This document shows positions 50,802 to 59,995 of a DNA stretch of 64,000 nucleotides, piece by piece; position 1 is the stretch's first letter, and the number at the start of each line of letters is the position of its first letter. Source of the DNA: Palsa-1392 sp036490335 (GTDB lineage Bacteria > Verrucomicrobiota > Verrucomicrobiia > Chthoniobacterales > UBA10450); assembly GCA_036490335.1 (NCBI GenBank), contig DASXEB010000017.1, forward strand, positions 372,001 through 436,000, in the 5' to 3' direction. Under the pieces are notes generated by a model, which had not been told where the DNA came from, did no database searches, and saw nothing but the letters and a program-made list of their open reading frames with translations. The translations under genes were made by a program, and so were the position numbers.

Positions 50802-52310
50802 CTATTCCTGATTTTGCGAAGTCAGCGCGCTCGTCCCCGGCGTTGGATGCGAAACAGGTGAAAGCTTTTCGTAGTCTGCTTCCAACTCGGAAACCCGGAT
50901 CGGCGCGTCGAGTCCGGCGCCAAACGGTCCGCCTTGCACACCCCAGCGCGACGGCTGCACCGGACCACTTATACTCGTTAGGCCAAACATTTCGTGGATC
51001 GCGCGGGCGGCTTTTTTCCCTTCGCCGACGGCGTTGACGACCTCGCGCCCGCCATTCGCGCAATCGCCGCCGGCAAAAATGTGCGGCAGATTCGTTCGGC
51101 CGCTGAATGGATGGCGCGCGATCCCGCCGTTGGCTCGCAGTTCGAGTTCGGGAAAATTTTGCGCGAGCCAGTCGCGCTTTTCCTGCTGGCCGACGGCTTT
51201 GATGATCATCTCGAATGGTTCGACAAACTCCGAGCCGACGATCGTTTCGAGCCGGCCGCCGGAATCGAAGCGGGTTCGCACGAGGCGCAACCCGATCACG
51301 TGCCCGTTCTCTCCGATGACTTCGACCGGCGCGTGATGAAAAAGAAAAGTCACACCGTCGCGTTTCGCGAGATCGTATTCGAAGGCGTAAGCGGACATGT
51401 CGACTTCGCCGCGGCGATAAGTGATGACAACTTCATCGGCGCCGAGGCGGCGTGCCTGGCTCGCGGCGTCGATCGCGGTGTTGCCGCAGCCGATCACGGC
51501 GACGCGCGCGCCTAACGAAATCTGGTCGAGTGGATCGGTGTGGATTTTTTCAATGAAATCGACCGCTTCGACGACTTCGGGCAGGTCTTCGCCCGGAATG
51601 TCGAGCCGCTGACTTTGCCCAAGGCCGACGCCGATGAAGATCGCGTCGAAATCGCGCTCGAGCTCGGCGGGTGAAACGTCGCGACCGATTTCGGTGCCGC
51701 AGCGAAATTCCACGCCTAACGATTTCACGAGCTCGACCTCCTCGAGGCTGACAGCCGGCCGCATCTTATAATAGGCGATGCCGTAAGTGTTGAGGCCGCC
51801 CGCGCGCGGTTTGCGTTCGAAGACGACGGCGTGATGCCCGAGCTGCGCGAGCTCCGCGGCGCAACCAAGACCGGCCGGGCCGCCGCCGATGATCGCGATT
51901 CGTTTGCCGGTTTTTGTTTTGGCAGGCCGGAAAATCGCGACGTTTTTTTCCTGCGCGTAGTCGGTCGCGTAACGTTGCAGGCGTCCGATTTTGATCGGGT
52001 CATTGTCGCGGTCGAGCATGACGCAGGCGCCTTCGCAGAGAACTTCGGTCGGGCAAACGCGGGCGCAGCTCGCGCCCAAAATATTCGCGGTCAGGATCGT
52101 GCGCGCGGCGCCGATGACATTGCCGGTTGTGATTTTTTTGATGAAAGATGGAACGTCGATGCCGGTCGGGCAGGCGCTGATGCAGGGCGCGTCGAAACAG
52201 AAAAGGCAGCGCGCGGATTCGGCCGCGGCCTGTTGCGCGGTGTAGCGCGGAGCGATGTCAGCGAAGTTGGCCTCGAGCTGCGCGGCGTTTAATTTCGGGG
52301 TCAGCGGCAT
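50802..52310 (-). CDS. preT: NAD(P)-dependent dihydropyrimidine dehydrogenase, flavin subunit
   Basis: 502 residues. The N-terminal FeS domain has C-L-F-C-F-D-A-P-C-I-S-A-C-P and C-A-R-V-C-P-T-E-V-L-C-E-G-A-C. FAD and NAD(P) dinucleotide folds follow (A-I-I-G-G-G-P-A-G-L and V-A-V-I-G-C-G-N-T-A-I-D), as in glutamate synthase small subunit and PreT. It lies 7 bp before preA and is the first gene of the catabolic operon. The longer C-terminal tail after the FAD motif A-G-G-D-C-A-N-G-G contains no recognised domain. Confidence 0.94.
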   Translation of the reverse strand: MPLTPKLNAAQLEANFADIAPRYTAQQAAAESARCLFCFDAPCISACPTGIDVPSFIKKITTGNVIGAARTILTANILGASCARVCPTEVLCEGACVMLDRDNDPIKIGRLQRYATDYAQEKNVAIFRPAKTKTGKRIAIIGGGPAGLGCAAELAQLGHHAVVFERKPRAGGLNTYGIAYYKMRPAVSLEEVELVKSLGVEFRCGTEIGRDVSPAELERDFDAIFIGVGLGQSQRLDIPGEDLPEVVEAVDFIEKIHTDPLDQISLGARVAVIGCGNTAIDAASQARRLGADEVVITYRRGEVDMSAYAFEYDLAKRDGVTFLFHHAPVEVIGENGHVIGLRLVRTRFDSGGRLETIVGSEFVEPFEMIIKAVGQQEKRDWLAQNFPELELRANGGIARHPFSGRTNLPHIFAGGDCANGGREVVNAVGEGKKAARAIHEMFGLTSISGPVQPSRWGVQGGPFGAGLDAPIRVSELEADYEKLSPVSHPTPGTSALTSQNQE

Positions 52311-52461
52311 TCGTTAGGCAAGTCGGCGTTCGCCGCGCGACGGGAAGTTTGAGCGCGAGGATGAAGCCAATCATCACCGGTTGCGCCGCGCAAGTTTTTC
52401 CAGGGAAAGTGCGGGGCGGTTGACACTCGCTTCGTGCCTTTTAGCTTAGGCGCGTCAAAAG

Positions 52462-52932
52462 ATGGTCGCTGCCACCGCATATTTGCCTAACGAGACGGAG
52501 GAACTTCGCGCCGATGCGGAACGGCTCGGGCAGATGGTCATCGAGATGCAGCGCTGTTTTCTTTTGAGCCTTTCGAAAAGTCTCGCGCCCGGGAACGTTT
52601 CGTTTCCGCAGTATTTCCTGCTCACTTATCTCGACCGGCTGGAAATGCTCTCGATGTCGGAGATCGCGCGCAAAATGGGCCATACGACCGCGGCCGCGAG
52701 CGGGCTCGTCGCCCGACTGCAAAATCTTGGTTATGTTATGCGTTCCAACGCCTCGGATGACCGGCGCAAAGTGATGGTTGGCATCACCACGCGCGGGTCT
52801 GCGCTCGTCCGGCGCATCCGTGAGGAGATAGTTTGCAACCTGATGAAGTTATTGAATCACCTCTCACCCGGTGAACAAAAATCCTGGCTGCAAATTTACA
52901 CGAAGATTTACGACTACTGTCAAAAGAAATGA
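52462..52932 (+). CDS. MarR family transcriptional regulator
   Basis: 156 residues with the MarR winged helix: L-S-M-S-E-I-A-R-K-M-G-H-T-T-A-A-A-S-G-L-V and the wing D-D-R-R-K-V-M-V-G-I-T. It diverges from preT (151 bp apart) and overlaps the tolC-like gene by 4 bp (ATGA), so it most likely controls its own efflux operon; control of pyrimidine catabolism is also possible. A dispersed-motif copy lies in its fifth to tenth codons. Confidence 0.9.
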   Translation: MVAATAYLPNETEELRADAERLGQMVIEMQRCFLLSLSKSLAPGNVSFPQYFLLTYLDRLEMLSMSEIARKMGHTTAAASGLVARLQNLGYVMRSNASDDRRKVMVGITTRGSALVRRIREEIVCNLMKLLNHLSPGEQKSWLQIYTKIYDYCQKK

Positions 52933-54635
52933 GTTGTGATCCGGCGGGGGCAGCGACTTCGCCCGCCTTGCACCCAATCGTGCGCTTCTGCCGCGCGCGA
53001 ATTTTTTCCCGACCGCGGAGCCTGCTTGCGTTTTCGCTCGCGGCGGCGGTTTTCATCAGTGCTCTGACGGCTTTTGCCAGCCCGTCGTATCGAAAGAGAT
53101 CGACAAGCGGCGATGCGGTCAGCAGCAGTTCGGCCATTCCTACTTTTACCCTCGACCAGGCGGTGCAGCGGGCGTTTGAAAAAAATCCCGACATCCTGAC
53201 CGCTCGGCAGGAGATCGAGCGCACGAAAGGCTTGATCATCCAGGTGCGCGCGCAAGCCCTGCCGCATCTCGACGCGAGCGCGGAATACAACAAAACGGAT
53301 CCGACTTTAAACGGCGGAACGGGCGGCTTCGTCAGTACGACAACCGGCGGGACCGGAATCACCGGCGGCGGCACGGGCGTCTCGCCGACCCCGGTGCCAA
53401 CGGCTTCGCCGAGCGCGACCCCGGCGCCTTCGCCCAGCGTCGGACCAAGCGCCACGCCCAGCTCGACCGGATCGAACACCAGTTTTTCGGCGACGAATAA
53501 TTCCTACGATCTGCGCTTCAGCGCTTCGCAACTGCTTTACTCCGGCTCGGTCATCCCGTCGTTGCGCGCGGCCTCGATCGCGGGCGACAGCAGCCTTTAC
53601 TCGCTGCGCAATGTCATCGACCAGACGATCGCGACGGTGCGGCAGCAATTTTATCAGGTCATTCTCAACAGCGCGCTCATCGGCGTGCAGGAAGAATCGG
53701 TCCAGCTTTTGCAGAGCCAGTTGAAAGATCAGCAGAACCGTTTCGAAGCTGGCACCGTCCCGCGCTTCAACGTCCTCCAGGCCGAAGTCGCGCTCGCCAA
53801 CCAGCAACCCGCGCTCATCACCGCGCGAAATAATTTGCGCATCGCGCAGCTCCAGCTCGCGAAAACGATCGGCCTCGATTACAACCCGACGCGCGGGAAC
53901 GCGCCGCCGCTCATCTGTAAAGGCGAGCTCACCTACCAGCCGCGCGACATTCCGCTCGACGTCGCGGTCGAGCTCGGCAAGGAGCGCCGGCCGTTTCTCA
54001 AAGAGGAACGCGCCAACATTCTCTCGCAGATCCAGCAGGTGAAAATCGCCCTCGGCGCTTATCAACCGACGCTCAATCTCAGCGGCGGTTACACTTTCGA
54101 GAGCTCGGAATTTTCCGACAAGCTGAGCGATGTTTTGCAGGGCTGGTTCTTCGGCGTCACCGGCTCGTGGTCGATTTTTGACGGCGGGGCGATTTACGGA
54201 AACGTCAAACAGGCGCGCGCGATGTTGAGCGAAGCAAAAATCGGCTACGACAACGCCGTCCGGCAGGTCGAACTCGAAATCCAGCAATCGTATTCCAACC
54301 TCCAGCAGGACAAACAACTTGTCGCCAGCCAGTCGAAAACCGTCGAGCAGGCGCACGAAGCACTCCGTCTCGCGAGCGCGCGACTCAGCGTCGGCGCCGG
54401 TGTGCAACTCGACGTCCTCAACGCGCAGGTCGCGCTCACCCAGGCCGAATCGACCAAGCTCTCCGCGCTCTATAGTTATAATGCCGACCTCGCCGAGTTC
54501 GATCGCGTGACCGCGACTGACACGGTCTACCACGACAGCTTTGACGATCCGCTGATGCGGAAACATTCCGCGACAAAATTCACGACGACGACCGTGCCCG
54601 ATTCGCCGCGCTACAGGACGCCGGCGGCGAAATAA
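52929..54635 (+). CDS. TolC family outer-membrane efflux protein
   Basis: 568 residues: N-terminal signal region near residues 30-50, then two OEP domains with long coiled-coil helices (F-T-L-D-Q-A-V-Q-R-A-F-E-K-N-P; V-N-L-x-x type L-N-A-Q-V-A-L-T-Q-A). A Gly/Thr then Pro/Ser/Ala-rich insertion of about 55 residues (about 53317-53490) sits in the first beta-barrel part, probably an extracellular loop. It exports drugs or proteins with an inner-membrane pump that is not in the window. Confidence 0.88.
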   Translation: MSCDPAGAATSPALHPIVRFCRARIFSRPRSLLAFSLAAAVFISALTAFASPSYRKRSTSGDAVSSSSAIPTFTLDQAVQRAFEKNPDILTARQEIERTKGLIIQVRAQALPHLDASAEYNKTDPTLNGGTGGFVSTTTGGTGITGGGTGVSPTPVPTASPSATPAPSPSVGPSATPSSTGSNTSFSATNNSYDLRFSASQLLYSGSVIPSLRAASIAGDSSLYSLRNVIDQTIATVRQQFYQVILNSALIGVQEESVQLLQSQLKDQQNRFEAGTVPRFNVLQAEVALANQQPALITARNNLRIAQLQLAKTIGLDYNPTRGNAPPLICKGELTYQPRDIPLDVAVELGKERRPFLKEERANILSQIQQVKIALGAYQPTLNLSGGYTFESSEFSDKLSDVLQGWFFGVTGSWSIFDGGAIYGNVKQARAMLSEAKIGYDNAVRQVELEIQQSYSNLQQDKQLVASQSKTVEQAHEALRLASARLSVGAGVQLDVLNAQVALTQAESTKLSALYSYNADLAEFDRVTATDTVYHDSFDDPLMRKHSATKFTTTTVPDSPRYRTPAAK

Positions 54636-54643
54636 TTCGCGCG

Positions 54644-55327
54644 ATGCCCGCGCCCGCGATTGCGGCAGCGAAAGTCACGGAATTTTTTCCCGCGCTCGCC
54701 GCGCTCGAGTTCGTCAGGCACGGATTCGTTAGGCGAATCCTCGGCCTCGATGTTGCGACCGATCGCGCGGCTGCGCTCGCGCGCCTCGATCATGTTCATC
54801 GTCAGATTCGCGACGAGCTCGGCTTTGCCGAAATGCCTTTCGCAACCGCCGAACAAATCCACGGCGACTCGATCGCCGTAATCGATCGTCCGTTGCCCGC
54901 CGACCGCTGTTTCAACGGTGCCGACGCCCTGATCACGGACCAGCCGAATGTCTCGTTAGGCATTTACGTCGCCGATTGCTGCGCCGTCTTTCTCATCGAT
55001 CCGGTCACGCGCGCGATCGGCCTCGTCCATTCCGGCCGCAAAGGCACCGAGCTTGGCATCGTCACAAGAGCGATCGAGAAGATGGGGGAAACTTTTGCGA
55101 CCCGGCCTAACGAACTCATCGTCCAACTCAGCCCCTGCATTCGGCCGCCGCATTACGAAGTCGATTTCGCCGCCGAGATTGTCCGACAGGCTCGCGCCGC
55201 CGGCGTGCGTCAAGTGCACGACAGCGGTCGCTGCACCGCCTGCGACTTGCGAAATTATTACTCTTATCGGGCCGAGCGCGCCCGCACCGGCCGGATGCTC
55301 GGGCTCGTCGCCTCTCGCGATTTTTGA
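54644..55327 (+). CDS. pgeF: Peptidoglycan editing factor / multicopper-type laccase-domain protein
   Basis: 227 residues, YfiH/PgeF family. The metal site shows A-E-Q-I-H-G, A-D-C-C-A-V and V-H-S-G-R-K-G (His-Cys-His). The family removes wrongly incorporated L-Ser from muropeptides or acts as a purine nucleoside phosphorylase. It starts 8 bp after the tolC-like gene. Confidence 0.92.
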   Translation: MPAPAIAAAKVTEFFPALAALEFVRHGFVRRILGLDVATDRAAALARLDHVHRQIRDELGFAEMPFATAEQIHGDSIAVIDRPLPADRCFNGADALITDQPNVSLGIYVADCCAVFLIDPVTRAIGLVHSGRKGTELGIVTRAIEKMGETFATRPNELIVQLSPCIRPPHYEVDFAAEIVRQARAAGVRQVHDSGRCTACDLRNYYSYRAERARTGRMLGLVASRDF

Positions 55328-55363
55328 TGGCGCGCGGGAAGCTTCGTGCTACTCGTTAGGCAA

Positions 55364-55633
55364 ATGAAAAGCTGGCAATTTACCTGCCTGATGGTGATCG
55401 GCGTTGCCTGCGTTTGCCTCACGCTCGTCAGCATCGTTTTCGCGCATCAGAACCAGATATTGCAGGCTCAAGTGCAAGCTCAGCAGGCCACGATCAACAA
55501 AGGCGCGCTCAGTCAGCAGATCGGCGGAAACCTTGTCCGCGAAATGGCCGCAGCCGCGCAGACAGACGACAAACTAAAACAGCTCCTGCAACAAAACGGC
55601 TACAATTTCGCCAGCCCGACGCCCGCGCCCTGA
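55364..55633 (+). CDS. Small single-pass membrane protein with helical tail
   Basis: 89 residues from M-K-S-W-Q-F-T. One N-terminal TM helix, then a Gln-rich coiled-coil-like segment (Q-N-Q-I-L-Q-A-Q-V-Q-A-Q-Q) and a short Pro tail. The dispersed-motif copy at 55353 lies just upstream, leaving little room for an SD. No family recognised. It is followed at once by another small membrane protein of like design. Confidence 0.6.
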   Translation: MKSWQFTCLMVIGVACVCLTLVSIVFAHQNQILQAQVQAQQATINKGALSQQIGGNLVREMAAAAQTDDKLKQLLQQNGYNFASPTPAP

Positions 55634-55635
55634 CC

Positions 55636-55989
55636 ATGCCTAACGAATCGCGCTCAACGAAAACCGACCCGGCTCCGGCTCCGGTTCCAGCCGCGCCGGC
55701 CGAGCATTATCACGGCTTCTGGCCCGTTTTTCTCATCGGCTGCAGCCTCGTCGTGATCCTTGGCTGGGAAATCCACGTCGCCATCGTTACCCGCGCCAGC
55801 ACCGAGCAATTGTGGGAGCAGCAGCTCCGCGTTGTTGATCAGGCGAAACATCTCCAGACCGAGCTGGAGAAAATCGTGCGCGATCTCGTCGAGCTTTCAA
55901 AAACCGACGACACGGCGAAGAAGATCGTGACGAAATTCGGAGTCAAAATTACCAATCCATCGACTCCAGCCGCGACGCCAACGCCGTAA
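55636..55989 (+). CDS. Small single-pass membrane protein, companion of the preceding gene
   Basis: 117 residues; the start codon overlaps a dispersed-motif copy (ATGCCTAACGA). Pro/Ala-rich N-terminus, TM helix (P-V-F-L-I-G-C-S-L-V-V-I-L-G-W), then a helical segment (Q-L-R-V-V-D-Q-A-K-H-L-Q-T-E-L-E-K) and Pro/Thr tail. Same plan as the previous protein: TM plus periplasmic coiled coil, so the two may interact. Function unknown. Confidence 0.6.
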   Translation: MPNESRSTKTDPAPAPVPAAPAEHYHGFWPVFLIGCSLVVILGWEIHVAIVTRASTEQLWEQQLRVVDQAKHLQTELEKIVRDLVELSKTDDTAKKIVTKFGVKITNPSTPAATPTP

Positions 55990-55992
55990 AAG

Positions 55993-56796
55993 TCATTCGT
56001 TAGGCGCATTCTTCGTCGCGCGTCGCATTCCGCAGATTCCGCGCTGCTTCGCCTTCGCGACAAAATCGAAAAACTCCTGCGCCGGTCCGCGCCAGCTTCG
56101 CGAGCGCGCCTCCGCGAGCGCCTGGCTCACGTTCAATCCGCTTTCGTAAAGCAGGCGAAAGGCCGCTTTGATTTCAGCCCGATCCTCAGTCGTCAGTCCG
56201 GCGCGGCGCAGCCCGACAACATTGAGACCGACGACCTTGTTCACGTCCGCGCCGACAACATACGGCGGGAGGTCTTTGCCGAATCCGGATTTGCCCTGGG
56301 TGATGGCGAGCCGGCCGATGCGGGTGAATTGATGAAAAACGCAGCCGCCGCCGAGAAAGGCGCCGTCTTCCACCGTCACGTAACCGCCGAGCAGACAATT
56401 GTTCGCGATGATCACATTGTAGCCGATGCTACAATTATGTCCCAGGTGCGCGCCGACCATCAGAAAATTATGGTCGCCGATTGTCGTCGTGCTGTCCGGC
56501 GCGGTGCCGCGATGAATCGTGACATGTTCCCGAATCGTGTTCCCGCGCCCAATCGTGACGCCGCTTTTTGTCTCGGGCGCGAAGCTCAAATCCTGCGGCG
56601 CGCCGCCAATAATCGCGCCATGCCCGATAAGATTTTCCTCGCCGATCCGGACCGCGCCTTCGATGACAGCGTGCGATTGCACGATCGTGCGCGCACCGAT
56701 TTCGACCTCGCCGTCAATGCAAGCGCAGGCGCCGATTTCGACATCGTCCGCCAGCCGCGCCTGCGGACTAACGATCGCGGTCGGGTGGATTTTCAC
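55993..56796 (-). CDS. lpxA: Acyl-[ACP]-UDP-N-acetylglucosamine O-acyltransferase
   Basis: 267 residues. Left-handed beta-helix hexapeptides run through residues ~1-190 (I-H-P-T-A-I-V, I-G-E-E-N-L-I-G-H-G, V-G-A-H-L-G-H-N-C with the catalytic His). The N-T-I-R-E-H-V-T-I-H-R-G-T segment is diagnostic. LpxA adds the first fatty acid of lipid A. The gene ends with a dispersed-motif copy (P-N-E-stop). Its start overlaps the radC stop by 4 bp. Confidence 0.95.
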   Translation of the reverse strand: MKIHPTAIVSPQARLADDVEIGACACIDGEVEIGARTIVQSHAVIEGAVRIGEENLIGHGAIIGGAPQDLSFAPETKSGVTIGRGNTIREHVTIHRGTAPDSTTTIGDHNFLMVGAHLGHNCSIGYNVIIANNCLLGGYVTVEDGAFLGGGCVFHQFTRIGRLAITQGKSGFGKDLPPYVVGADVNKVVGLNVVGLRRAGLTTEDRAEIKAAFRLLYESGLNVSQALAEARSRSWRGPAQEFFDFVAKAKQRGICGMRRATKNAPNE

Positions 56797-57491
56797 AGCA
56801 CGCCGTTTTCCTTGAAGCTGAAGTAGGACTGCCGATCGTCGGCCGGCGCGCCGATGATGAGATGATCGAGCAGGCGGATCTGGAGCAGCTCGGCCGCTTC
56901 GCGCAAACGTCGTGTCAGGCTGTGATCGGCTTGGCTCGGCGACGGATCGCCCGAGGGATGATTGTGCGCGACGATGACGGCGTAGGCGGAATAAATCAGC
57001 GCCGGCCGAAAGACGTCGCGCGGGTGGGCGATGCTTTCGTTCACGCTGCCTAACGACACCTCTTCGACGCGCAAAAGATGATAGCGTGTGTCGAGCAGAA
57101 TGACGCGGAGCGATTCCTTGTGCAGCGCGCGCATTTCCGGGCCGAGCAGCTCGTAGACTTCCTCCGGCGTGACGATTTTCCGGCGGGTGAATCGCGACCG
57201 CGCGAGCCGGTGGCCAAGGCCAAACGCCGCCGCGAGCTGCGCCGCTTTCGCCGGGCCGATGCCTTTGATGCTGGCGATTTCGCGCACCGTGCAGCGGCTC
57301 AAAGCGTCGAGCGTTCCGTATTGCTTGATCAGTTGCGCCGCGACTTCGACGACGTTTGCGCCTTCCGTTCCGGTGCGGAGCAGAATCGCGATCAGTTCGG
57401 CGTCGGTCAGCGAGTCGGCGCCGCGGGTCGCGAGTTTTTCGCGCGGACGATCGTCCAGCGGCATCTCGCGAATTTTTACCGTCGCCGTCAT
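56793..57491 (-). CDS. radC: RadC-family JAB1/MPN metalloprotein
   Basis: 232 residues from M-T-A-T-V-K-I-R. An N-terminal helix-hairpin-helix (I-K-G-I-G-P-A-K-A-A-Q-L-A-A) precedes the JAMM motif H-N-H-P-S-G-D-P-S-P-S. The role in repair is unsettled. In competent bacteria radC belongs to the competence regulon but is dispensable for transformation. It overlaps lpxA by 4 bp. Confidence 0.93.
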   Translation of the reverse strand: MTATVKIREMPLDDRPREKLATRGADSLTDAELIAILLRTGTEGANVVEVAAQLIKQYGTLDALSRCTVREIASIKGIGPAKAAQLAAAFGLGHRLARSRFTRRKIVTPEEVYELLGPEMRALHKESLRVILLDTRYHLLRVEEVSLGSVNESIAHPRDVFRPALIYSAYAVIVAHNHPSGDPSPSQADHSLTRRLREAAELLQIRLLDHLIIGAPADDRQSYFSFKENGVL

Positions 57492-57530
57492 TTGTGGGAG
57501 AAAAATGGCGACGCGCCTAACGAACAAAAA

Positions 57531-58556
57531 TTAACCGTGGAGCGGCTCGATCAATTCGCGCAACGCTTCGCCGAAACCAAAAAGCGCGTCGACGCAGCGG
57601 TTCGACGCGAGCGGCGCCAGCTCCGCTTCCGCGCTGTCGATGAATCGCTGCGCGGTCGAGATCGCGGAACCGAGCGCGCCACCGGCGGGCGCGTTTTGGA
57701 GCAGCGCAGTTACGTCCGCGAGTTTGCCCTCGAGAATCAGTTGCGCGCAACGTTCGCGATCGAAGTCGGACGCCGATTCGAGGAGCGCGAGCACGGGCAA
57801 AGTGAGCTTGCCCTTGCGCAAATCGGTCCCGAGCGTTTTGCCCGTCTCCGCTTCGGTGCCGGCGAGGTCGAGGCAATCGTCATAAATCTGGTACGCCGTG
57901 CCGATCTGCGCGCCGTAATTCTTCATTCGCCTAACGACATCGGCCGGCGCGGCATTGAGGACCGCGCCGAGCTCGGCCGCGCAGGCAAAAAGCGATCCGG
58001 TCTTCATCGCGATGATGCGAAAATATTCGTCGCGCGAAAGTTTCAGGTCGAAACGGCGCTGCGTTTGAATCATTTCGCCCGAGCAAACTTCGCGCGCCGT
58101 CTGCGCGATCGTGCGACTAATCCGCGTATCGTCGAAAGCGGTCGCGAGATTGAGCGCGTGCGCAAAAAGCACGTCGCCGAGGAGGACGCTGAGCGAATTG
58201 CCCCAGCGCGCGTTGACCGCCGGCTGCCCGCGCCGGCGTTCCGCCTCGTCCATGATGTCGTCATGCACGAGGGTCGCGAGATGGATCAATTCCACGATCA
58301 CGGCGAGATCGATATGCTCTTCGCCTAACGAACCGGTGGCGCCGCCGGCGAGCAGCGCGACGAGCGGCCGCAAGCGTTTGCCGCCGCCGCCGATGGCGTA
58401 GGCCGCGTAGCCTTCGATCGCGGGATCAAACGCGCGGACCTGCGCGGCGATTTGCTGATCGACCTCGAGCAACTGCTTCTGCACCGGCTCGAAAACGCGC
58501 GTCAAAGGTCCCGCAATCCTCGTGGACGCGGCGGTTCCCTGCGCGGAAATTTTCAC
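57531..58556 (-). CDS. Trans-polyprenyl diphosphate synthase
   Basis: 341 residues. First Asp-rich motif L-V-H-D-D-I-M-D-E-A, second Y-D-D-C-L-D; G-G-K-R-L-R-P substrate motif present. This size and the residues before the first motif suit octaprenyl/heptaprenyl diphosphate synthase (IspB/HepT) for quinone side chains. Product length cannot be fixed by eye. It stands alone between radC and a lipoate ligase-like gene. Confidence 0.92.
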   Translation of the reverse strand: MKISAQGTAASTRIAGPLTRVFEPVQKQLLEVDQQIAAQVRAFDPAIEGYAAYAIGGGGKRLRPLVALLAGGATGSLGEEHIDLAVIVELIHLATLVHDDIMDEAERRRGQPAVNARWGNSLSVLLGDVLFAHALNLATAFDDTRISRTIAQTAREVCSGEMIQTQRRFDLKLSRDEYFRIIAMKTGSLFACAAELGAVLNAAPADVVRRMKNYGAQIGTAYQIYDDCLDLAGTEAETGKTLGTDLRKGKLTLPVLALLESASDFDRERCAQLILEGKLADVTALLQNAPAGGALGSAISTAQRFIDSAEAELAPLASNRCVDALFGFGEALRELIEPLHG

Positions 58557-58612
58557 AAGCGCAGGATAAGAAGAGCCGCTTTCAAAGTCAAAGCTCTCGC
58601 GAGGCGATCGGC

Positions 58613-59275
58613 CTAACGGCGGCGTAACCAGACTTCGGTCGCGTATTTTTCATCGGCTAATTTCGCGGCGCGAGCGCGAACTTGATCGGAGATTTTGCGC
58701 CGCTCCGGATTTGGCGAAAGCGCGGCGCTCAACCGCTCGCGAAACTCCGTCGGCAGATTTGCGATCTGCACGCTGCCTTGCTGTAAAAAACCTCGGCGCG
58801 TTCGTCGCTGCGCTGCGCCGGCGATTTTGCGATCGGCTATCAGAACGTCATCGCGCACTGGATTTGCGAAACATGAGTCGGAGATTTTTTCACGCGCCGT
58901 GAGCGTAAGCGTCGCGCGAATCCCGATCGCCGCGAACGCGTCGCGAATCGCGCCATGCGTCGAGGCATAAATCGCCGCCGGTTCGCAGCCAAAAATTGGA
59001 TGCGCAGCCGGAACAATAAGCGCGTAAGTGAGATCGTCGCCATGCGGAACGATGCCGCCGCCGGTCCAGCGCCTAACGAGTTCGCGCGACCCGCACTCGC
59101 TTTCGACATCGGAAAATTTTCCGAAATATCCAAACGACAATGCCGGCCGCGCCCAGCCGTAAAAACGGATCGCCGGCGCGTCGCTCAACTCGAGCAATGC
59201 TTCATCGATCGCCATGTTCGTCGCCGCGCCGGCGCGCGCCTGGTCGTCGTAAACGACGAGGCGTTCAAACAACAT
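58613..59275 (-). CDS. Lipoate-protein ligase A-like protein
   Basis: 220 residues from M-L-F-E-R-L. BPL/LplA fold: N-M-A-I-D-E-A-L-L, R-R-W-T-G-G-G-I-V-P-H (R-R-x-T-G-G-G-x-V-x-H) and D-R-K-I-A-G-A-A-Q with the active Lys. The C-terminal accessory domain of true LplA is missing, so it may be a lipoyl/octanoyl transferase or a short ligase. It overlaps the end of pyrF by 11 bp. Confidence 0.82.
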   Translation of the reverse strand: MLFERLVVYDDQARAGAATNMAIDEALLELSDAPAIRFYGWARPALSFGYFGKFSDVESECGSRELVRRWTGGGIVPHGDDLTYALIVPAAHPIFGCEPAAIYASTHGAIRDAFAAIGIRATLTLTAREKISDSCFANPVRDDVLIADRKIAGAAQRRTRRGFLQQGSVQIANLPTEFRERLSAALSPNPERRKISDQVRARAAKLADEKYATEVWLRRR

Positions 59276-59969
59276 CGGCGACGATTTTCTCGAGCGCCGC
59301 GCGCGGATCGGCAGCCGCTGTGATCGGCCGGCCGATGACGAGATAATCCGCGCCGGCGCGCAACGCTTCGGCGGGCGTGAGCGCGCGTTTTTGATCGTTA
59401 GGCGCAGAGCCGCTCGGGCGAATGCCAGGCGTGACGATTTCGATCCGATCACCGTGCGCGCGGCGCAGAGCCGCGAGTTCGCGCGGGCTCGCGACGATGC
59501 CGCGCACTCCATTTTCAACCCCGATGTCGGCGAGGCGCAGAACTTGTTCTTCGACTTGCGACATGACTCCGGTTTCGCGTAGCGTCGCGTCGTCGGAACT
59601 CGTCAAAACGGTCACGCCGAGGAGCAACAGCTCGGCCGGCGCGGCCTGCACCGCCGCTTCGATCATCCCGCGGCCGCCGCTGAGATGAATCGTGAGCATT
59701 TCTGCGCCTAACGAACTCGCGCTTTCGACCGCGCGACCGACCGTGTTGGGAATATCGTGCAGTTTCAGGTCGAGAAAAACGCGCGCGCCGAGATCGCGCA
59801 AGGCGTGGACGATGTCCGGTCCGGCCGCGATGAAAAGTTGCAGCCCGACTTTGAAAAGCCCTAAATGCGGCGAGAGCGCGCGCGCCAGCTCGAGCGCGGC
59901 CGGGCGGGTCGAAAGGTCGAGGGCGACAATGATGCGCGCGCGAGCGTCGGCGATGGCTTGCGCGTTCAT
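59265..59969 (-). CDS. pyrF: Orotidine-5'-phosphate decarboxylase
   Basis: 234 residues. D-K-x-x-D motif: F-L-D-L-K-L-H-D-I-P-N-T-V; N-terminal I-V-A-L-D and the C-terminal phosphate loop V-I-G-R-P-I-T. Final step of UMP synthesis. It diverges from ispE with only 26 bp between starts, so the promoters must be inside or overlap. Confidence 0.96.
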   Translation of the reverse strand: MNAQAIADARARIIVALDLSTRPAALELARALSPHLGLFKVGLQLFIAAGPDIVHALRDLGARVFLDLKLHDIPNTVGRAVESASSLGAEMLTIHLSGGRGMIEAAVQAAPAELLLLGVTVLTSSDDATLRETGVMSQVEEQVLRLADIGVENGVRGIVASPRELAALRRAHGDRIEIVTPGIRPSGSAPNDQKRALTPAEALRAGADYLVIGRPITAAADPRAALEKIVADVV

Positions 59970-59995
59970 TCGATTCCTTCCAGCTTGGCCAATCT

